In this document: one piece after another, positions 10,561-21,148 of the stretch | Layout of the letters: every line of letters begins with the position of its first letter | Position numbering within the stretch: the stretch's first letter is position 1 | Source: Janthinobacterium lividum | GTDB lineage: Bacteria; Pseudomonadota; Gammaproteobacteria; Burkholderiales; Burkholderiaceae_D | DNA length: 64,000 nt | NCBI RefSeq assembly: GCF_011601275.1 | Contig: NZ_JAAOLY010000010.1 | Location: 1-64,000, forward strand | Reading direction: 5' to 3' | The notes under the pieces: generated by a model | The model's database searches: none | Seen by the model: only the letters and a program-made list of their open reading frames with translations | What the model was told of the DNA's origin: nothing | Made by a program: the position numbers and the translations under genes

Positions 10561-11505
10561 ATGGAAGTAAGCATCGGAAGCATGTCGCTGATCTTGTTAT
10601 TGCTGGCATTGGTATTTGTCTTCAAGACGGTCAATGTCGTGCCGCAACAGCATGCCTGGGTGGTGGAACGTCTGGGCAAGTTCCATGCGGTATTGGGCCC
10701 TGGCCTGAATATTGTCGTGCCTTTTGTTGACCGTATCGCCTACAAGCATGTGCTCAAGGAAATTCCACTCGATGTGCCGCCGCAGGTGTGCATTACACGC
10801 GACAATACGCAATTGCAGGTCGATGGCATTCTGTATTTCCAGATTACCGATGCCATGCGCGCTTCGTATGGCTCGTCGAATTATATTGCCGCCATTACGC
10901 AATTGGCGCAAACGACCTTGCGCTCGGTGATCGGTAAAATGGAACTCGACAAGACATTTGAAGAACGCGACCATATCAATACGGCCATCGTGAATGCCAT
11001 CGATGAATCGGCGGCGAATTGGGGCGTGAAGGTATTGCGCTATGAAATCAAGGATTTGACTCCGCCCAAGGAGATCTTGCATGCGATGCAGGCGCAGATT
11101 ACGGCCGAGCGTGAAAAGCGCGCGCTGATTGCCGCTTCGGAAGGGCGCAAGCAGGAGCAGATCAATATCGCCAGCGGCGAGCGCGAAGCGAATATTGCCC
11201 GCTCCGAAGGCGAGAAGCAGGCATCGATCAACCGTGCCGAAGGCCAGGCCACAGCCATCGTCGCGCTGGCGCAGGCCAGTGCCGAGGCGCTGCGCCAGGT
11301 GGGCGCCGCCATTCGCGAGCCGGGCGGCGAAGATGCCGTCAACCTGAAAGTAGCCGAGCAGTATGTGGGCGCCTTCGCGCAATTGGCGAAAACGAATAAC
11401 TCGATTATCGTGCCGGCCAATCTCGGTGATATGAGCGGTTTGATCGCCACGGCGATGCAGGTGGTGAAAACCCAGAAGCCGAAAGGCGGCGTGGCGATTC
11501 CCTGA
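10561..11505 (+). CDS. SPFH/band-7 membrane protein (QmcA-like)
   Basis: A stomatin-type protein of 314 residues, anchored by one N-terminal transmembrane helix (residues ~8-24) and followed by the SPFH domain: VVPQQHAWVVERLGKFHAVL, then GLNIVVPFVDRIAYKHVLKE. The middle is a long Ala/Glu/Arg coiled coil (about residues 170-240) that drives oligomer formation, and the C-terminus is short. It forms an nfeD-SPFH pair with the preceding gene, the arrangement of E. coli ybbJ-qmcA. Likely role: a membrane-microdomain scaffold working with FtsH-type proteases (family knowledge). Confidence 0.9.
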   Translation: MEVSIGSMSLILLLLALVFVFKTVNVVPQQHAWVVERLGKFHAVLGPGLNIVVPFVDRIAYKHVLKEIPLDVPPQVCITRDNTQLQVDGILYFQITDAMRASYGSSNYIAAITQLAQTTLRSVIGKMELDKTFEERDHINTAIVNAIDESAANWGVKVLRYEIKDLTPPKEILHAMQAQITAEREKRALIAASEGRKQEQINIASGEREANIARSEGEKQASINRAEGQATAIVALAQASAEALRQVGAAIREPGGEDAVNLKVAEQYVGAFAQLAKTNNSIIVPANLGDMSGLIATAMQVVKTQKPKGGVAIP

Positions 11506-11554
11506 TTAGCGCTGGCTGGGTGAATAGCAAGTCCGTAGCAAGTTTGTCGTCAAT

Positions 11555-11585
11555 GCTGCCCGCTGTATAGCGGGCAGTTTGCATT
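11555..11585 (+). terminator. Intrinsic terminator of the nfeD-SPFH operon
   Basis: CTGCCCGCT (11556-11564), a 4-base loop and AGCGGGCAG (11569-11577), then TTTGCATTTG. The stem is perfect; the U tract is broken. Confidence 0.7.
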
Positions 11586-12125
11586 TGTACCGTCTTGATT
11601 ATCAGCAGGCAGCAGGGGGGAGTAACTGCGGGTGAATGCTTAATGTTGAAAAATATATTCCTCATGCTATGCTGTGCGCACTTTCGCGATTATGTGCTGT
11701 CGTGTGGTGCTGTTTTTTTTAATTGGCGTAAAATCTGCCGCATGTGGGTGGTGGTGATTGCTCCGATGCACGGGCGGCGTTTGGCAGCGATGCACGATGC
11801 ACGACAATATTGGTCCCATGTATATTTTTTAATTGCAATTTTGAATTACTATAAATTGCAATGATGGTGCCGCAGAATAAACATGGCCGATGGCGCTGTA
11901 TGCAAACGCCGCCGTGCAAAGCAGGGGTACTTGCGCAGATGGTCCATGTACGATGTCCGCCTCCTTGATTGAAGACGCGCATCGCTTGAAAGCCGGGGAA
12001 GTAGGATTTTTGGTAAAAGAATTGTAAAAAACAATCAAATCTTCAGAAAAATCACCTCAGTCGCGTTACAATTGGATAGAATTTAACTGTTCAGTTATAT
12101 TTTTCAACTCACACAAGGAAATATC
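11586..12125. other. A/T-rich gap upstream of the H-NS gene
   Basis: No convincing gene; the frames here are short with no family character. The DNA is clearly A/T-richer than its surroundings. It contains a perfect inverted repeat, ATTGCAATTT (11832-11841) and AAATTGCAAT (11853-11862), and a TAGAAT box at 12077 that could be the -10 of the H-NS gene. Such A/T-rich leaders are normal for autoregulated H-NS genes. Confidence 0.5.
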
Positions 12126-12434
12126 ATGGATCTGTCCAGCTTATCCCTGTCCGAACTGCGCACCTTGCAGGACGACATCAAGAAGCAAATGAAGAAACGC
12201 GAACAGGACGATCTGTCCAAAGCGCGCGAACAAATCCTGGCGATCGCCCAGAGCGTTGGTGTTTCCGTCAAAGATCTGGTTGGTACGGGTATCCGCGCTA
12301 AAACCGGCACGGTGGCAGTACGCTATCGCAATCCGGATGATGCGACGCAGCAATGGACTGGCCGTGGCCGTCAACCGAAATGGGTCAAAGAGTGGACCGA
12401 TTCGGGCAAATCGCGCGATCTGCTGAAGGTGTAA
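12126..12434 (+). CDS. H-NS-family nucleoid protein (HvrA/Bph3 type)
   Basis: A histone-like silencer that binds A/T-rich DNA. The N-terminal half is an oligomerising coiled coil (SLSELRTLQDDIKKQMKKRE), and the C-terminal domain has RYRNPDDATQQWTGRGRQP, containing the H-NS DNA-contacting core of the betaproteobacterial type, followed by KWVKEW. The 102-residue length is typical. The ATG follows AAGGAAATATC. It stands alone, with an A/T-rich leader that it may bind itself. It would be expected to silence A/T-rich acquired DNA such as the gene at 56343 (inference). Confidence 0.92.
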   Translation: MDLSSLSLSELRTLQDDIKKQMKKREQDDLSKAREQILAIAQSVGVSVKDLVGTGIRAKTGTVAVRYRNPDDATQQWTGRGRQPKWVKEWTDSGKSRDLLKV

Positions 12435-12675
12435 TGTAGTAATACGCCATTCATTCGGATGCTTGTCCTGTGGAGTAGTGCAGGGGTAATACCAGACAGC
12501 ATGCAAGCATCCGGAACTTTCCTGATTTATCGTCTTTGGCCAGACAGGCAAAGCTGATTTCCATTGATTATCTTCCCGGTATTTTCGCCAATACCAGTCT
12601 TATTTCCGCCGTATCTCTTCCTTTCCCTGTTTTTATCCCGTGGGCTGTGCATTTCCGCTTGTCGCAGGCAATCGG
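12435..12675. other. Gap after H-NS gene with a structured 3' region
   Basis: No gene seen. TTCGGATGCTTG (12454-12465) can pair with CAAGCATCC (12504-12512), enclosing a smaller CCTG/CAGG stem. No U tract follows, so it looks like a 3'-UTR fold rather than a standard terminator. The rest shows nothing recognisable. Confidence 0.4.
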
Positions 12676-12706
12676 CAAAATAAAACCCGGCATATAGCCG
12701 GGTTTG
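12676..12706 (-). terminator. Intrinsic terminator of smpB
   Basis: On the minus strand AAACCCGGC, a short TATAT loop and GCCGGGTTT are followed by TATTTT, 37 bases beyond the smpB stop. Confidence 0.85.
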
Positions 12707-12742
12707 TCGGTGTGGCCGCAGCATGCTGCGCGCAGTACCGGA

Positions 12743-13192
12743 TCAGCGGCGGTGCGATTTCATTGCCGCTTGCACTTCGCGCGCGCCATCGCGGTCGCGT
12801 TCCGCAGCCCGCTTGTCGTGCTGCTTCTTGCCTTTGGCCAGGCCGATTTCGCATTTCACGCGGCCGCCCTTGTAGTGCAGGTTGAGCGGCACGAGGGTGT
12901 AGCCTGAGCGTTCCACCTTGCCGATCAGTTTATCCATTTCCGTGCGGTGCAGCAGCAGCTTGCGTGTGCGCACGGCTTCCGGATGGATATGGGTGGAGGC
13001 GGTCGGCAGGGCGCTGATATGCGCGCCGAACAGGAAGAGTTCATCGCCGCGGACGACGACGTAGGCTTCCTTGATTTGTACGCGGGCGTCGCGGATGGCT
13101 TTGACTTCCCAGCCTTCCAGCACGATGCCGGCTTCGTAGCGATCCTCGATAAAGTAGTCGTGGAAGGCTTTTCTGTTGTCTGCTATGGTCAT
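12743..13192 (-). CDS. smpB: SsrA-binding protein SmpB
   Basis: SmpB binds tmRNA and delivers it to stalled ribosomes for trans-translation. The 149-residue protein has the family N-terminus ([20 protein letters not shown], then [13 protein letters not shown]), the OB-fold segment [10 protein letters not shown] and the basic tail [20 protein letters not shown] that enters the ribosomal A site. It is transcribed divergently from ratA with 93 bases between starts, a frequent arrangement in proteobacteria. tmRNA itself is not in this window. Confidence 0.97.
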   Translation of the reverse strand: MTIADNRKAFHDYFIEDRYEAGIVLEGWEVKAIRDARVQIKEAYVVVRGDELFLFGAHISALPTASTHIHPEAVRTRKLLLHRTEMDKLIGKVERSGYTLVPLNLHYKGGRVKCEIGLAKGKKQHDKRAAERDRDGAREVQAAMKSHRR

Positions 13193-13285
13193 GAGATGGT
13201 AAATGTGCGCGGGTCGGTTAAACTACTGTCTCGCGCAAGCGCGATAAAATCAAATGTATCCAACATCATAGCAAATGGTTCTTCA

Positions 13286-13717
13286 ATGGCAGTAGTACAT
13301 AAATCAGTTTTTCTCGGCTATAGCGCCGAACAAATGTTCGCGCTGGTGGCGGCGGTGGAGGATTATCCCAAATTCCTGCCTTGGTGCGGTGCGGTCGAGA
13401 TACGCGAGCGGGGCGAGAACACGGTTGTCGCCAGCGTGGGCATACATTACCACGGCGTGCGCCAAAGCTTCACCACGTCCAACGAGAACGTGCCGCCGAC
13501 TTCCATCAAGATGAAGCTGGTGGACGGTCCTTTCAAGACCCTCGACGGCGTGTGGACCTTCAAGGCCTTGCGCGAAGATGCCTGCAAGATCGAACTGGAC
13601 CTGCACTACGAGTTTTCCAGCCGCGTACTGGAACAGATCATCGGCCCCGTCTTCGGCATGATCGCCAACAGCATGGTCGATTCCTTCTGCAAGCGCGCGG
13701 AGACCGTGTATGGCTGA
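13286..13717 (+). CDS. ratA: RatA/COQ10-type START-domain protein
   Basis: A polyketide-cyclase/START-fold protein of 143 residues. Family members include E. coli RatA, reported to affect ribosome subunit association, and COQ10 proteins that bind ubiquinone. Typical sequence: VHKSVFLGYSAEQMFALVAA, DYPKFLPWCGAVEIRE and the C-terminal IANSMVDSFCKRAETVYG. The start is ATG 13286, where homology begins; the longer open frame overlaps smpB on the other strand. It overlaps rnfH by 8 bases. Confidence 0.9.
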   Translation: MAVVHKSVFLGYSAEQMFALVAAVEDYPKFLPWCGAVEIRERGENTVVASVGIHYHGVRQSFTTSNENVPPTSIKMKLVDGPFKTLDGVWTFKALREDACKIELDLHYEFSSRVLEQIIGPVFGMIANSMVDSFCKRAETVYG

Positions 13718-14006
13718 GATTGGCATTCACGTGCAGGTCTGCCACGCCTTGCCCGACAGCAGCTTCCTGCACGCCTTGACGGTGCCAGTGGGCACCACCA
13801 TCGAGCAGGCGGTGGCGCAGAGCGGCTTGCTGCAGGAAATCCCCAGCATCGACCTGGCCGTCAATATGGTCGGTATCTATGGCAAGAAGAAGCCGCTCGA
13901 TACGGTCTTGCGCGAGCATGACCGCATCGAGGTGTATCGCCCACTTCAGGCCGATCCGAAAGAGGCGCGCCGGCGCCGCGCCGGCAGCAAACCTGCCAAG
14001 GACTGA
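13710..14006 (+). CDS. rnfH: RnfH-family protein
   Basis: A small ubiquitin-like-fold (beta-grasp) protein of 98 residues, UPF0125/RnfH. Signature: HVQVCHALPDSSFLHALTVP, then VGIYGKKKPLDTVLREHDRIEVYRPL. The Lys/Arg-rich tail (KEARRRRAGSKPAKD) is common here. It always accompanies ratA, as it does in this window. The biochemical role is unsettled despite the Rnf name; no rnf genes are nearby. Confidence 0.92.
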   Translation: MAEIGIHVQVCHALPDSSFLHALTVPVGTTIEQAVAQSGLLQEIPSIDLAVNMVGIYGKKKPLDTVLREHDRIEVYRPLQADPKEARRRRAGSKPAKD

Positions 14007-14093
14007 GCGGCCAGGGCGCGGGCAGGGCGGCGGCAGTTTTGCTATTTTCAAATATCTTTTCTATGCTGCAAGGACGGAGGGCGCTTTTTTCTG

Positions 14094-15586
<1,493 letters not shown>

Positions 15587-15601
15587 ATAGCGACAGACCA
15601 G

Positions 15602-15626
15602 ACCGGCGCCTAGTGCGCCGGTTTTG
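15602..15626 (+). terminator. Hairpin between guaB and guaA
   Basis: ACCGGCGC (15602-15609) and GCGCCGGT (15615-15622) form a perfect 8-bp stem followed by TTTTG. The U tract is short, so partial read-through into guaA is likely. Confidence 0.65.
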
Positions 15627-15652
15627 TAATGACCTCAGATAAAGTCCCCATC

Positions 15653-17263
15653 ATGCATTCTAAAATCCTCATTCTCGATTTCGGTTCCCAAGTCACCCAG
15701 TTGATCGCCCGCCGCGTGCGCGATTCCGGCGTGTTTTCCGAAGTCTTCCCGTATGACGTCAGCGACGAATTCGTGCGCAACTATGGCGCCGCCGGCGTGA
15801 TCCTGTCGGGCAGCCACAATTCCACGCTGGACGGCGACTCGCCGCGCGCGCCGCAAGCCGTGTTCGAGCTGGGCGTGCCCGTGCTGGGCATCTGCTACGG
15901 CATGCAAACCATGGCGGCTCAGCTGGGCGGCAAGGTGGAAAACGGCCTGGTGCGCGAATTCGGCTACGCCGAAGTGCGCGCCCGCAGCCACACCAAGTTG
16001 CTCAACGGTATCGCCGACTTCGTCACCGACGAAGGCCACGGCATGCTGAAAGTGTGGATGAGCCATGGCGACAAGGTGCTGGAAATGCCGCCAGGCTTCA
16101 AGCTGATGGGCAACACCCCGAGTTGCCCGATCGCCGCCATGGCCGATGAAGAGCGCCAGTTCTACGGCGTGCAATTCCACCCGGAAGTGACGCACACCGT
16201 GCAGGGCAAGGCCATGCTCGGTCGTTTCGTGCATGAAATCTGCGGCTGCAAGTCTGACTGGAACATGCCCGACTACATCAGCGAAGCGGTGGAAAAGATC
16301 CGCGCGCAAGTCGGCACGGACGACGTCATCCTGGGCCTGTCCGGCGGCGTCGATTCGTCCGTGGCCGCTGCCCTGATCCACCGCGCCATCGGCGACCAGC
16401 TGACCTGCGTCTTCGTCGACCACGGCCTGCTGCGCCTGGACGAAGGCAAGATGGTGATGGACATGTTCGCCAAGAACCTGGGCGTGAAAGTCATCCGCGT
16501 CGATGCGGAAGACCAGTTCATGGGGCACCTGGCCGGCGTTACCGATCCTGAACAGAAGCGCAAGATCATCGGCCGCGAATTCGTCGAAGTATTCCAGGTG
16601 GAATCGGGCAAGCTGGTCAACGCCAAATGGCTGGCGCAAGGCACGATCTACCCGGACGTGATCGAATCGGCGGGCAAGGGCAAGAAAGGCCAGACCATCA
16701 AGAGCCACCACAACGTGGGCGGCTTGCCGGACACCATGAAGCTGAAATTGCTGGAACCCTTGCGCGAACTGTTCAAGGATGAAGTGCGCAAACTGGGCGT
16801 GGCCCTGGGCTTGCCGCATGACATGGTCTACCGCCACCCGTTCCCAGGCCCGGGCCTGGGCGTGCGCATCCTTGGCGAAGTCAAGAAAGACTATGCCGAC
16901 CTGCTGCGCCGCGCCGACGCCATCTTCATCGAAGAGCTGCGCAACACGCCGTATGAGCCGGTCGTGGTTCCCGGCTTCGACCAAGATAGCGTTCCAACCA
17001 ACTGGTACGAAGCCACCAGCCAGGCATTCGCCGTCTTCCTGCCAGTCAAATCGGTAGGCGTGATGGGCGATGGCCGCACCTACGAATACGTGGTGGCCCT
17101 GCGCGCCGTGCAGACGCAGGACTTCATGACGGCCCACTGGGCGCACCTGCCGCACAGCCTGCTGGGCAAGGTGTCGAACCGCATCATCAATGAAGTGCGC
17201 GGCATCAACCGCGTCGTCTACGATATTTCGGGCAAGCCGCCGGCGACCATCGAGTGGGAGTGA
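15653..17263 (+). CDS. guaA: GMP synthase (glutamine-hydrolysing)
   Basis: It aminates XMP to GMP using glutamine and ATP. The N-terminal class I amidotransferase has its cysteine in [11 protein letters not shown] (around residue 81) and the His-Glu pair in FHPEVTHT; the ATP pyrophosphatase loop is [16 protein letters not shown] near residue 226; the C-terminal dimerisation domain ends PPATIEWE. 536 residues from ATG 15653, where the conserved N-terminus [12 protein letters not shown] begins. The last codons are part of a repeat found again at 47202, so the 3' end looks like an integration site that keeps the reading frame intact. Confidence 0.98.
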   Translation: MHSKILILDFGSQVTQLIARRVRDSGVFSEVFPYDVSDEFVRNYGAAGVILSGSHNSTLDGDSPRAPQAVFELGVPVLGICYGMQTMAAQLGGKVENGLVREFGYAEVRARSHTKLLNGIADFVTDEGHGMLKVWMSHGDKVLEMPPGFKLMGNTPSCPIAAMADEERQFYGVQFHPEVTHTVQGKAMLGRFVHEICGCKSDWNMPDYISEAVEKIRAQVGTDDVILGLSGGVDSSVAAALIHRAIGDQLTCVFVDHGLLRLDEGKMVMDMFAKNLGVKVIRVDAEDQFMGHLAGVTDPEQKRKIIGREFVEVFQVESGKLVNAKWLAQGTIYPDVIESAGKGKKGQTIKSHHNVGGLPDTMKLKLLEPLRELFKDEVRKLGVALGLPHDMVYRHPFPGPGLGVRILGEVKKDYADLLRRADAIFIEELRNTPYEPVVVPGFDQDSVPTNWYEATSQAFAVFLPVKSVGVMGDGRTYEYVVALRAVQTQDFMTAHWAHLPHSLLGKVSNRIINEVRGINRVVYDISGKPPATIEWE

Positions 17264-17265
17264 TG
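17245..17265 (+). repeat. Putative att repeat, left copy, in the guaA 3' end
   Basis: GACCATCGAGTGGGA followed by GTGATG. The 47202 copy has the same 15 bases followed by ATAATG (19 of 21 identical overall). Both encode Thr-Ile-Glu-Trp-Glu then a stop. guaA 3' ends are established integration sites for genomic islands, so this is read as attL. Confidence 0.6.
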
Positions 17266-17302
17266 AGTTCGCTATAACTAGCTGATTTTTAAGCAAAAAA
17301 TA

Positions 17303-17346
17303 GAAGGCCGTTGATGATGCAGTTTGCATCATCAACGGCCTTTTTC
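17303..17346 (+). terminator. Intrinsic terminator after guaA
   Basis: A long near-perfect stem (AAGGCCGTTGATGATGCA with its complement ending CAACGGCCTT) around GTT, followed by TTTTTC. It lies just inside the putative island, 40 bases after the guaA stop. Confidence 0.9.
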
Positions 17347-17420
17347 ATTTTGGCGGCGCGGGCCACTCTTTTATTAAAAAACGACAGAAAAGAGCCGGAG
17401 AAAATATTTTTCAGTGTTTA

Positions 17421-17458
17421 TTTGTCTTCTTGACCTAAGTTTGGTAGTCTGTACTAAT
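17421..17458 (+). promoter_or_regulatory. Promoter/operator of the amine-oxidase operon
   Basis: TTGTCT (17422-17427) and TAGTCT (17445-17450) are 17 bases apart and could be -35 and -10. TTGACCTA lies between them (17430-17437). The imperfect inverted repeat TTTGGTAGTCTGTACTAAT (17440-17458) covers the -10. Related sequences precede the genes at 24954 and 35870 and resemble the palindrome before the tetR gene at 24047. Confidence 0.45.
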
Positions 17459-17476
17459 AACTACTTGGGAGATGAT

Positions 17477-18961
17477 ATGGAAGACATTGCTACTGAGCGG
17501 GATGAGGCGCCGGATCAGGCGAAGCTCTCGCGTCGTGGTTTTCTCGGCATGGCCGCATCCGTGACGGCAGGTGCGACTGTGGCGGCGCTGCCAAAACTGG
17601 CAACGGCGGGCGATGAGCGCGATGTGCTCGATGTCGCCATCATCGGCGCCGGGCTGGCCGGGCTGACGGCGGCACGCGACCTGCGCCGCGCCGGCTGCGA
17701 ATCCTTCGTGGTGCTGGAGGCGCGCGACCGCGTCGGCGGCCGCACGCTGAACCATGACCTGGGCAACGGCTATTTCTCGGAAGCTGGCGGGCAGTGGATC
17801 GGCCCGGGCCAGACGGCTGTCGCCGATCTGGCGCGCGAGCTGGGCATCGGCACCTTCTTGACCTACTGGCAAGGCAAGATCGTCATGCTGGCGGGCGATG
17901 CGCGCGCCACCGTCGAATGCGACGGCGGCTTGTCCACGGATCCGAAATTGCGCAAGGAACTGGAAGACTTGGCGCGCAGCGTGCCAACGGCTGCGCCGTG
18001 GACCTCGCCGCGTGCAGCCGAGTTCGACTCCATGTCATTGGCGGACTGGCTCGCGAAAAAGAATCTCAGCGCGGAAGATCAGCTCGGCTGGGCGCTGGGC
18101 GCGCAACTGACGACAGGCACCACGCCTAGCAAGCTCTCCTTGCTGCACTATCTCTCACTGATCAATTCTGCTGATTGCGACTACCGGAAGCTGGAGGCCA
18201 TTAAGGACGGCGCGCAGGAGAGCCGCATCGCGGGCGGGTCGCAGATCCTGTCCATCAAGATGGCCGAAGCGCTGAGAGACAAGCTGCGCTTGTCCAGCCC
18301 CGTGCTGCGCATCGAGAACTGGCAAAACGGCCCGACCACCATCCACACGGCCAAAGGGGTGATCCGTGCACGCAGCGTGATCGTGGCGCTCGGGCCGCCA
18401 CTGTGCCAGCAGATAAGCTTCGAGCCTCCGCTGCCGGAAAAGCGCCGCGAAATGCAGCGCCGCTGGCCCGCGTTTGCGCCGATGCGCAAGACGGCGCACG
18501 TCTACAAGAAGGCGTTCTGGCGAGAAAAAGGCTACAACGGTGCTGTCATTCCACTCAACAGTCCGCTTCAATTTGCTTTCGATAACTCCCCGGAGGACGT
18601 CTCGTTTGGCGTGATCTCGGCCTTTATCAATCCCGGTATGCTGCCGACCGATAAGAAGGCGGCCGAGGCCGAGCTGTCGGGCATCTATGCCAGGGCTTTC
18701 GGTGAGGAAGCGTTGCATCCGATCGCCTATCACGACCACGACTGGGGCAAGGCGGATCAATGGTCGCTGAGCTGCACCTCGCCGATACCGCCCGGTTTTC
18801 TCACCAAGTACGGTGATGTGCTGCACCCGTCCATTGGCCGCCTGATATGGGCGGGCACGGAAACCGCCGAAATCTGGATCACCACCATGGACGGCGCCAT
18901 CCGCTCCGGTCACAAGGCAGCCTTGCAGGCGCTACAAGCCGTAGCAGGAAGGAGGGCATGA
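17477..18961 (+). CDS. Tat-exported FAD amine oxidase/dehydrogenase, copy 1
   Basis: Flavin amine oxidase family, 494 residues. A twin-arginine signal (LSRRGFLGMAA, Arg19-Arg20) sends the folded FAD protein to the periplasm. The FAD Rossmann motif is IIGAGLAGLTAARDL (from about residue 55), followed by LEARDRVGGRT and GGQWIGPGQ; the C-terminal FAD contact is IWAGTETAEIW...GAIRSG. Start ATG 17477 has GGGAGATGAT upstream and puts the Tat motif at the right distance. The stop overlaps the cytochrome c gene. Pairing with cytochrome c matches NicA2/CycN of nicotine-degrading Pseudomonas, where the flavoenzyme is a dehydrogenase rather than an oxidase. The amine substrate is unknown. Confidence 0.85.
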   Translation: MEDIATERDEAPDQAKLSRRGFLGMAASVTAGATVAALPKLATAGDERDVLDVAIIGAGLAGLTAARDLRRAGCESFVVLEARDRVGGRTLNHDLGNGYFSEAGGQWIGPGQTAVADLARELGIGTFLTYWQGKIVMLAGDARATVECDGGLSTDPKLRKELEDLARSVPTAAPWTSPRAAEFDSMSLADWLAKKNLSAEDQLGWALGAQLTTGTTPSKLSLLHYLSLINSADCDYRKLEAIKDGAQESRIAGGSQILSIKMAEALRDKLRLSSPVLRIENWQNGPTTIHTAKGVIRARSVIVALGPPLCQQISFEPPLPEKRREMQRRWPAFAPMRKTAHVYKKAFWREKGYNGAVIPLNSPLQFAFDNSPEDVSFGVISAFINPGMLPTDKKAAEAELSGIYARAFGEEALHPIAYHDHDWGKADQWSLSCTSPIPPGFLTKYGDVLHPSIGRLIWAGTETAEIWITTMDGAIRSGHKAALQALQAVAGRRA

Positions 18962-19641
18962 TGGGTAAGGCATCCAAACCGCGCAGCCTCGGCAAACGCA
19001 TCCTGCTGCTGACGGGCGGCCTGTTGCTCGCGGCCACCGCCGCCGCCGCCGTCCTTTACGGTCCGCAACTGCTGGGCCTGATCCAGCTGGGCAAGAAGAT
19101 TGATGAAATCGCCAGCGAGAACACGCGCACCGGCGGACCATGGCCGCGCGCCAGCGAGGCCTGCCTGTCCTGCCACGGCGTCAATGGCAACGCGCGTGCC
19201 CAGACTTATCCGCGCCTGGCAGGACAGCCGGAAGCCTATCTGAAGCAGCAGCTCCAGGCCTTCGTCAGCGGCGAGCGCAGCGATCCGACCATGACGCCAA
19301 TGGCGCTGAGCATGTCGGAGCGTGAGCTAGCCGGGCTGGCTGCGCACTTTTCGAAGATGCCGCCCGTGCGCAATGCGACCTTCCATGCCGATCCAGCGCA
19401 GGTGAAGCGTGGCGAAGCGCTGGCCAAGGCCAACAACTGCGCAGCCTGCCATGGCCAGCAACTGGAGGGCAAGGACGCCTATCCGCGCCTGGCCGGGCAG
19501 GGCTACGGTTATCTGCAGACCCAGCTGACGCGCTTCAAGAGCGGTGCGCGGCGCGACGCCAGCGGCGCCATGCCCGCCGTGGTGGCGGCGCTGTCGGGCC
19601 AGGATATCGACGACCTTGCGCAATTCATTGCGAGCCGATAA
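18958..19641 (+). CDS. Membrane-anchored diheme cytochrome c, copy 1
   Basis: 227 residues: an uncleaved or cleaved N-terminal hydrophobic segment (residues ~14-36, ILLLTGGLLLAATAAAAVLY), then two class I cytochrome c domains with heme motifs CLSCH (69-73) and CAACH (161-165). Each is followed by YPRLAGQ, so the halves are an internal duplication of the c4/c553 type. It starts within the stop of the amine-oxidase gene (ATG at 18958; a second ATG at 18961), with GGAAGGAGG upstream. Likely role: takes electrons from the periplasmic flavoenzyme and passes them to the respiratory chain. Confidence 0.88.
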   Translation: MMGKASKPRSLGKRILLLTGGLLLAATAAAAVLYGPQLLGLIQLGKKIDEIASENTRTGGPWPRASEACLSCHGVNGNARAQTYPRLAGQPEAYLKQQLQAFVSGERSDPTMTPMALSMSERELAGLAAHFSKMPPVRNATFHADPAQVKRGEALAKANNCAACHGQQLEGKDAYPRLAGQGYGYLQTQLTRFKSGARRDASGAMPAVVAALSGQDIDDLAQFIASR

Positions 19642-19651
19642 GGAAAAAGTA

Positions 19652-21148
19652 ATGGACGAAGACGTAACAATTCAAGACGGAATCATGGGGCAGGGGCGGC
19701 TCAGCCGCCGCAGCTTTCTCGGCATGGCGGCATCGGTGACGGCCGCTGCCACGGCAGCGGTTTTGCCCGAGGCGGCCAGCGCCGCGGTGGCCGCCAGCGA
19801 GGGGCGCGATGTGCTCGACGTCGCCATCATCGGCGCCGGCCTGGCCGGCCTGACGGCGGCGCGCGATCTGCGCCGCGCCGGCTGCGAATCTTTCGTGGTG
19901 CTGGAAGCGCGCGGTCGCGTCGGCGGCCGCACGCTGAACCATGATCTCGGCAAAGGCTATTTCTCGGAAGCGGGCGGCCAGTGGATAGGCCCCGGCCAGA
20001 CCGCCGTCGCCGACCTGGCGCGCGAGCTCGGTGTTGGCACTTTCCCCACCTACTGGCAGGGCAAGTCCACGCTGCTGGCCAAGGGCGCCCGCGCTGCGGT
20101 TGATACCGAGGGCGGGTTCGGCACCGATCCCAACATCGCGCACGAACTCGAAAAACTGGCGCGCAGCGTACCGTGTGGCGCGCCGTGGACCTCGCCGCGT
20201 GCCGCCGAATTCGACGGCATGTCGGTGGGCGAGTGGCTTGCCAAAAGGAACATCGAACCGGCGGACCAGGTCGGTTGGTCGGCGGGCCTGGCGATCACCG
20301 GCGGCGCTTCGCCAGCGCGGCTGTCGCTGCTGCACTGGCTATCGATGGTCAATTCGGCCGAGTGCAATTATGACCGGCTCGAAGCGGTCAAGGGCGGCGC
20401 CCAGCAAACCCGCATCTCGGGCGGCTCGCAAATCCTGTCGATCAAGATGGCCGAGGCGCTGGGCGACAAGATTCGTCTGTCGAGCCCGGTACAACGCATC
20501 GAGCAGTGGCAGAACGGCCCGGTGGCGATTCACACACCGCAAGGCGTGATCCGCGCGCGTCACGTCATCATGGCGCTGTCGCCAGCGCTGTGCCAGCAGA
20601 TTACTTACGACCCGCCACTGCCCGAACAGCGCCGCGAAATGCAGCGACGCTGGCCCGCTTTTGCACCGGGACGCAAGACGGCACATGTCTACAAGAAGCC
20701 GTTCTGGCGCGAGAAAGGCTTGAACGGCTGGATCTTCCAGCCGGGCGGCGCTGTGCTGTGGGCTTACGACAATTCGCCGGAAGACCTCTCGTTTGGCGTG
20801 ATCAACGCCTTCGTGCAAATCAGCATGCTGCCGTCCGATAAGAAGGCGGCCGAGGCCGAACTGTCGCGCATCTATGCCCAGGCCTTCGGCGAGGAAGCGC
20901 TGCATCCGCTGTCCTACCACGAGCATGACTGGCGCAAGGCCGATCCCTGGACGCTGAGCTGCGTCTCGCCGATGCCGCCGGGCTTTCTGACCAAGTACGG
21001 CACAGCCTTGCATCCCCCGCTGGGCCGCTTGATCTGGTCGGGCACGGAGACGGCCGATATTTGGGCCGGCTATATGGATGGCGCTGTACGTTCCGGCCAT
21101 AAAGCGGCGTTGCAGGCACTGCAAGCCATCGCGGCAAGGAGGGCATGA
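19652..21148 (+). CDS. Tat-exported FAD amine oxidase/dehydrogenase, copy 2
   Basis: A close paralogue of the gene at 17477 (498 residues): Tat motif LSRRSFLGMAA at 18-28, FAD motif IIGAGLAGLTAARDL from about residue 59, LEARGRVGGRT, GGQWIGPGQ, and IWSGTETADIW...GAVRSG at the end. Most differences from copy 1 are in the signal peptide and the mid-region (the WLAKRNIEPADQVGWSAGLA stretch and around GWIFQPGGAVLWAYD), where substrate contacts would lie, so the copies may have split substrates. It starts 10 bases after cytochrome copy 1 and overlaps cytochrome copy 2. Confidence 0.85.
   Translation: MDEDVTIQDGIMGQGRLSRRSFLGMAASVTAAATAAVLPEAASAAVAASEGRDVLDVAIIGAGLAGLTAARDLRRAGCESFVVLEARGRVGGRTLNHDLGKGYFSEAGGQWIGPGQTAVADLARELGVGTFPTYWQGKSTLLAKGARAAVDTEGGFGTDPNIAHELEKLARSVPCGAPWTSPRAAEFDGMSVGEWLAKRNIEPADQVGWSAGLAITGGASPARLSLLHWLSMVNSAECNYDRLEAVKGGAQQTRISGGSQILSIKMAEALGDKIRLSSPVQRIEQWQNGPVAIHTPQGVIRARHVIMALSPALCQQITYDPPLPEQRREMQRRWPAFAPGRKTAHVYKKPFWREKGLNGWIFQPGGAVLWAYDNSPEDLSFGVINAFVQISMLPSDKKAAEAELSRIYAQAFGEEALHPLSYHEHDWRKADPWTLSCVSPMPPGFLTKYGTALHPPLGRLIWSGTETADIWAGYMDGAVRSGHKAALQALQAIAARRA

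Noticed and set aside
12947..13285. Long N-terminal extension of ratA
   Set aside because: It overlaps smpB on the other strand and lacks similarity; ratA proteins start at the 13286 Met.
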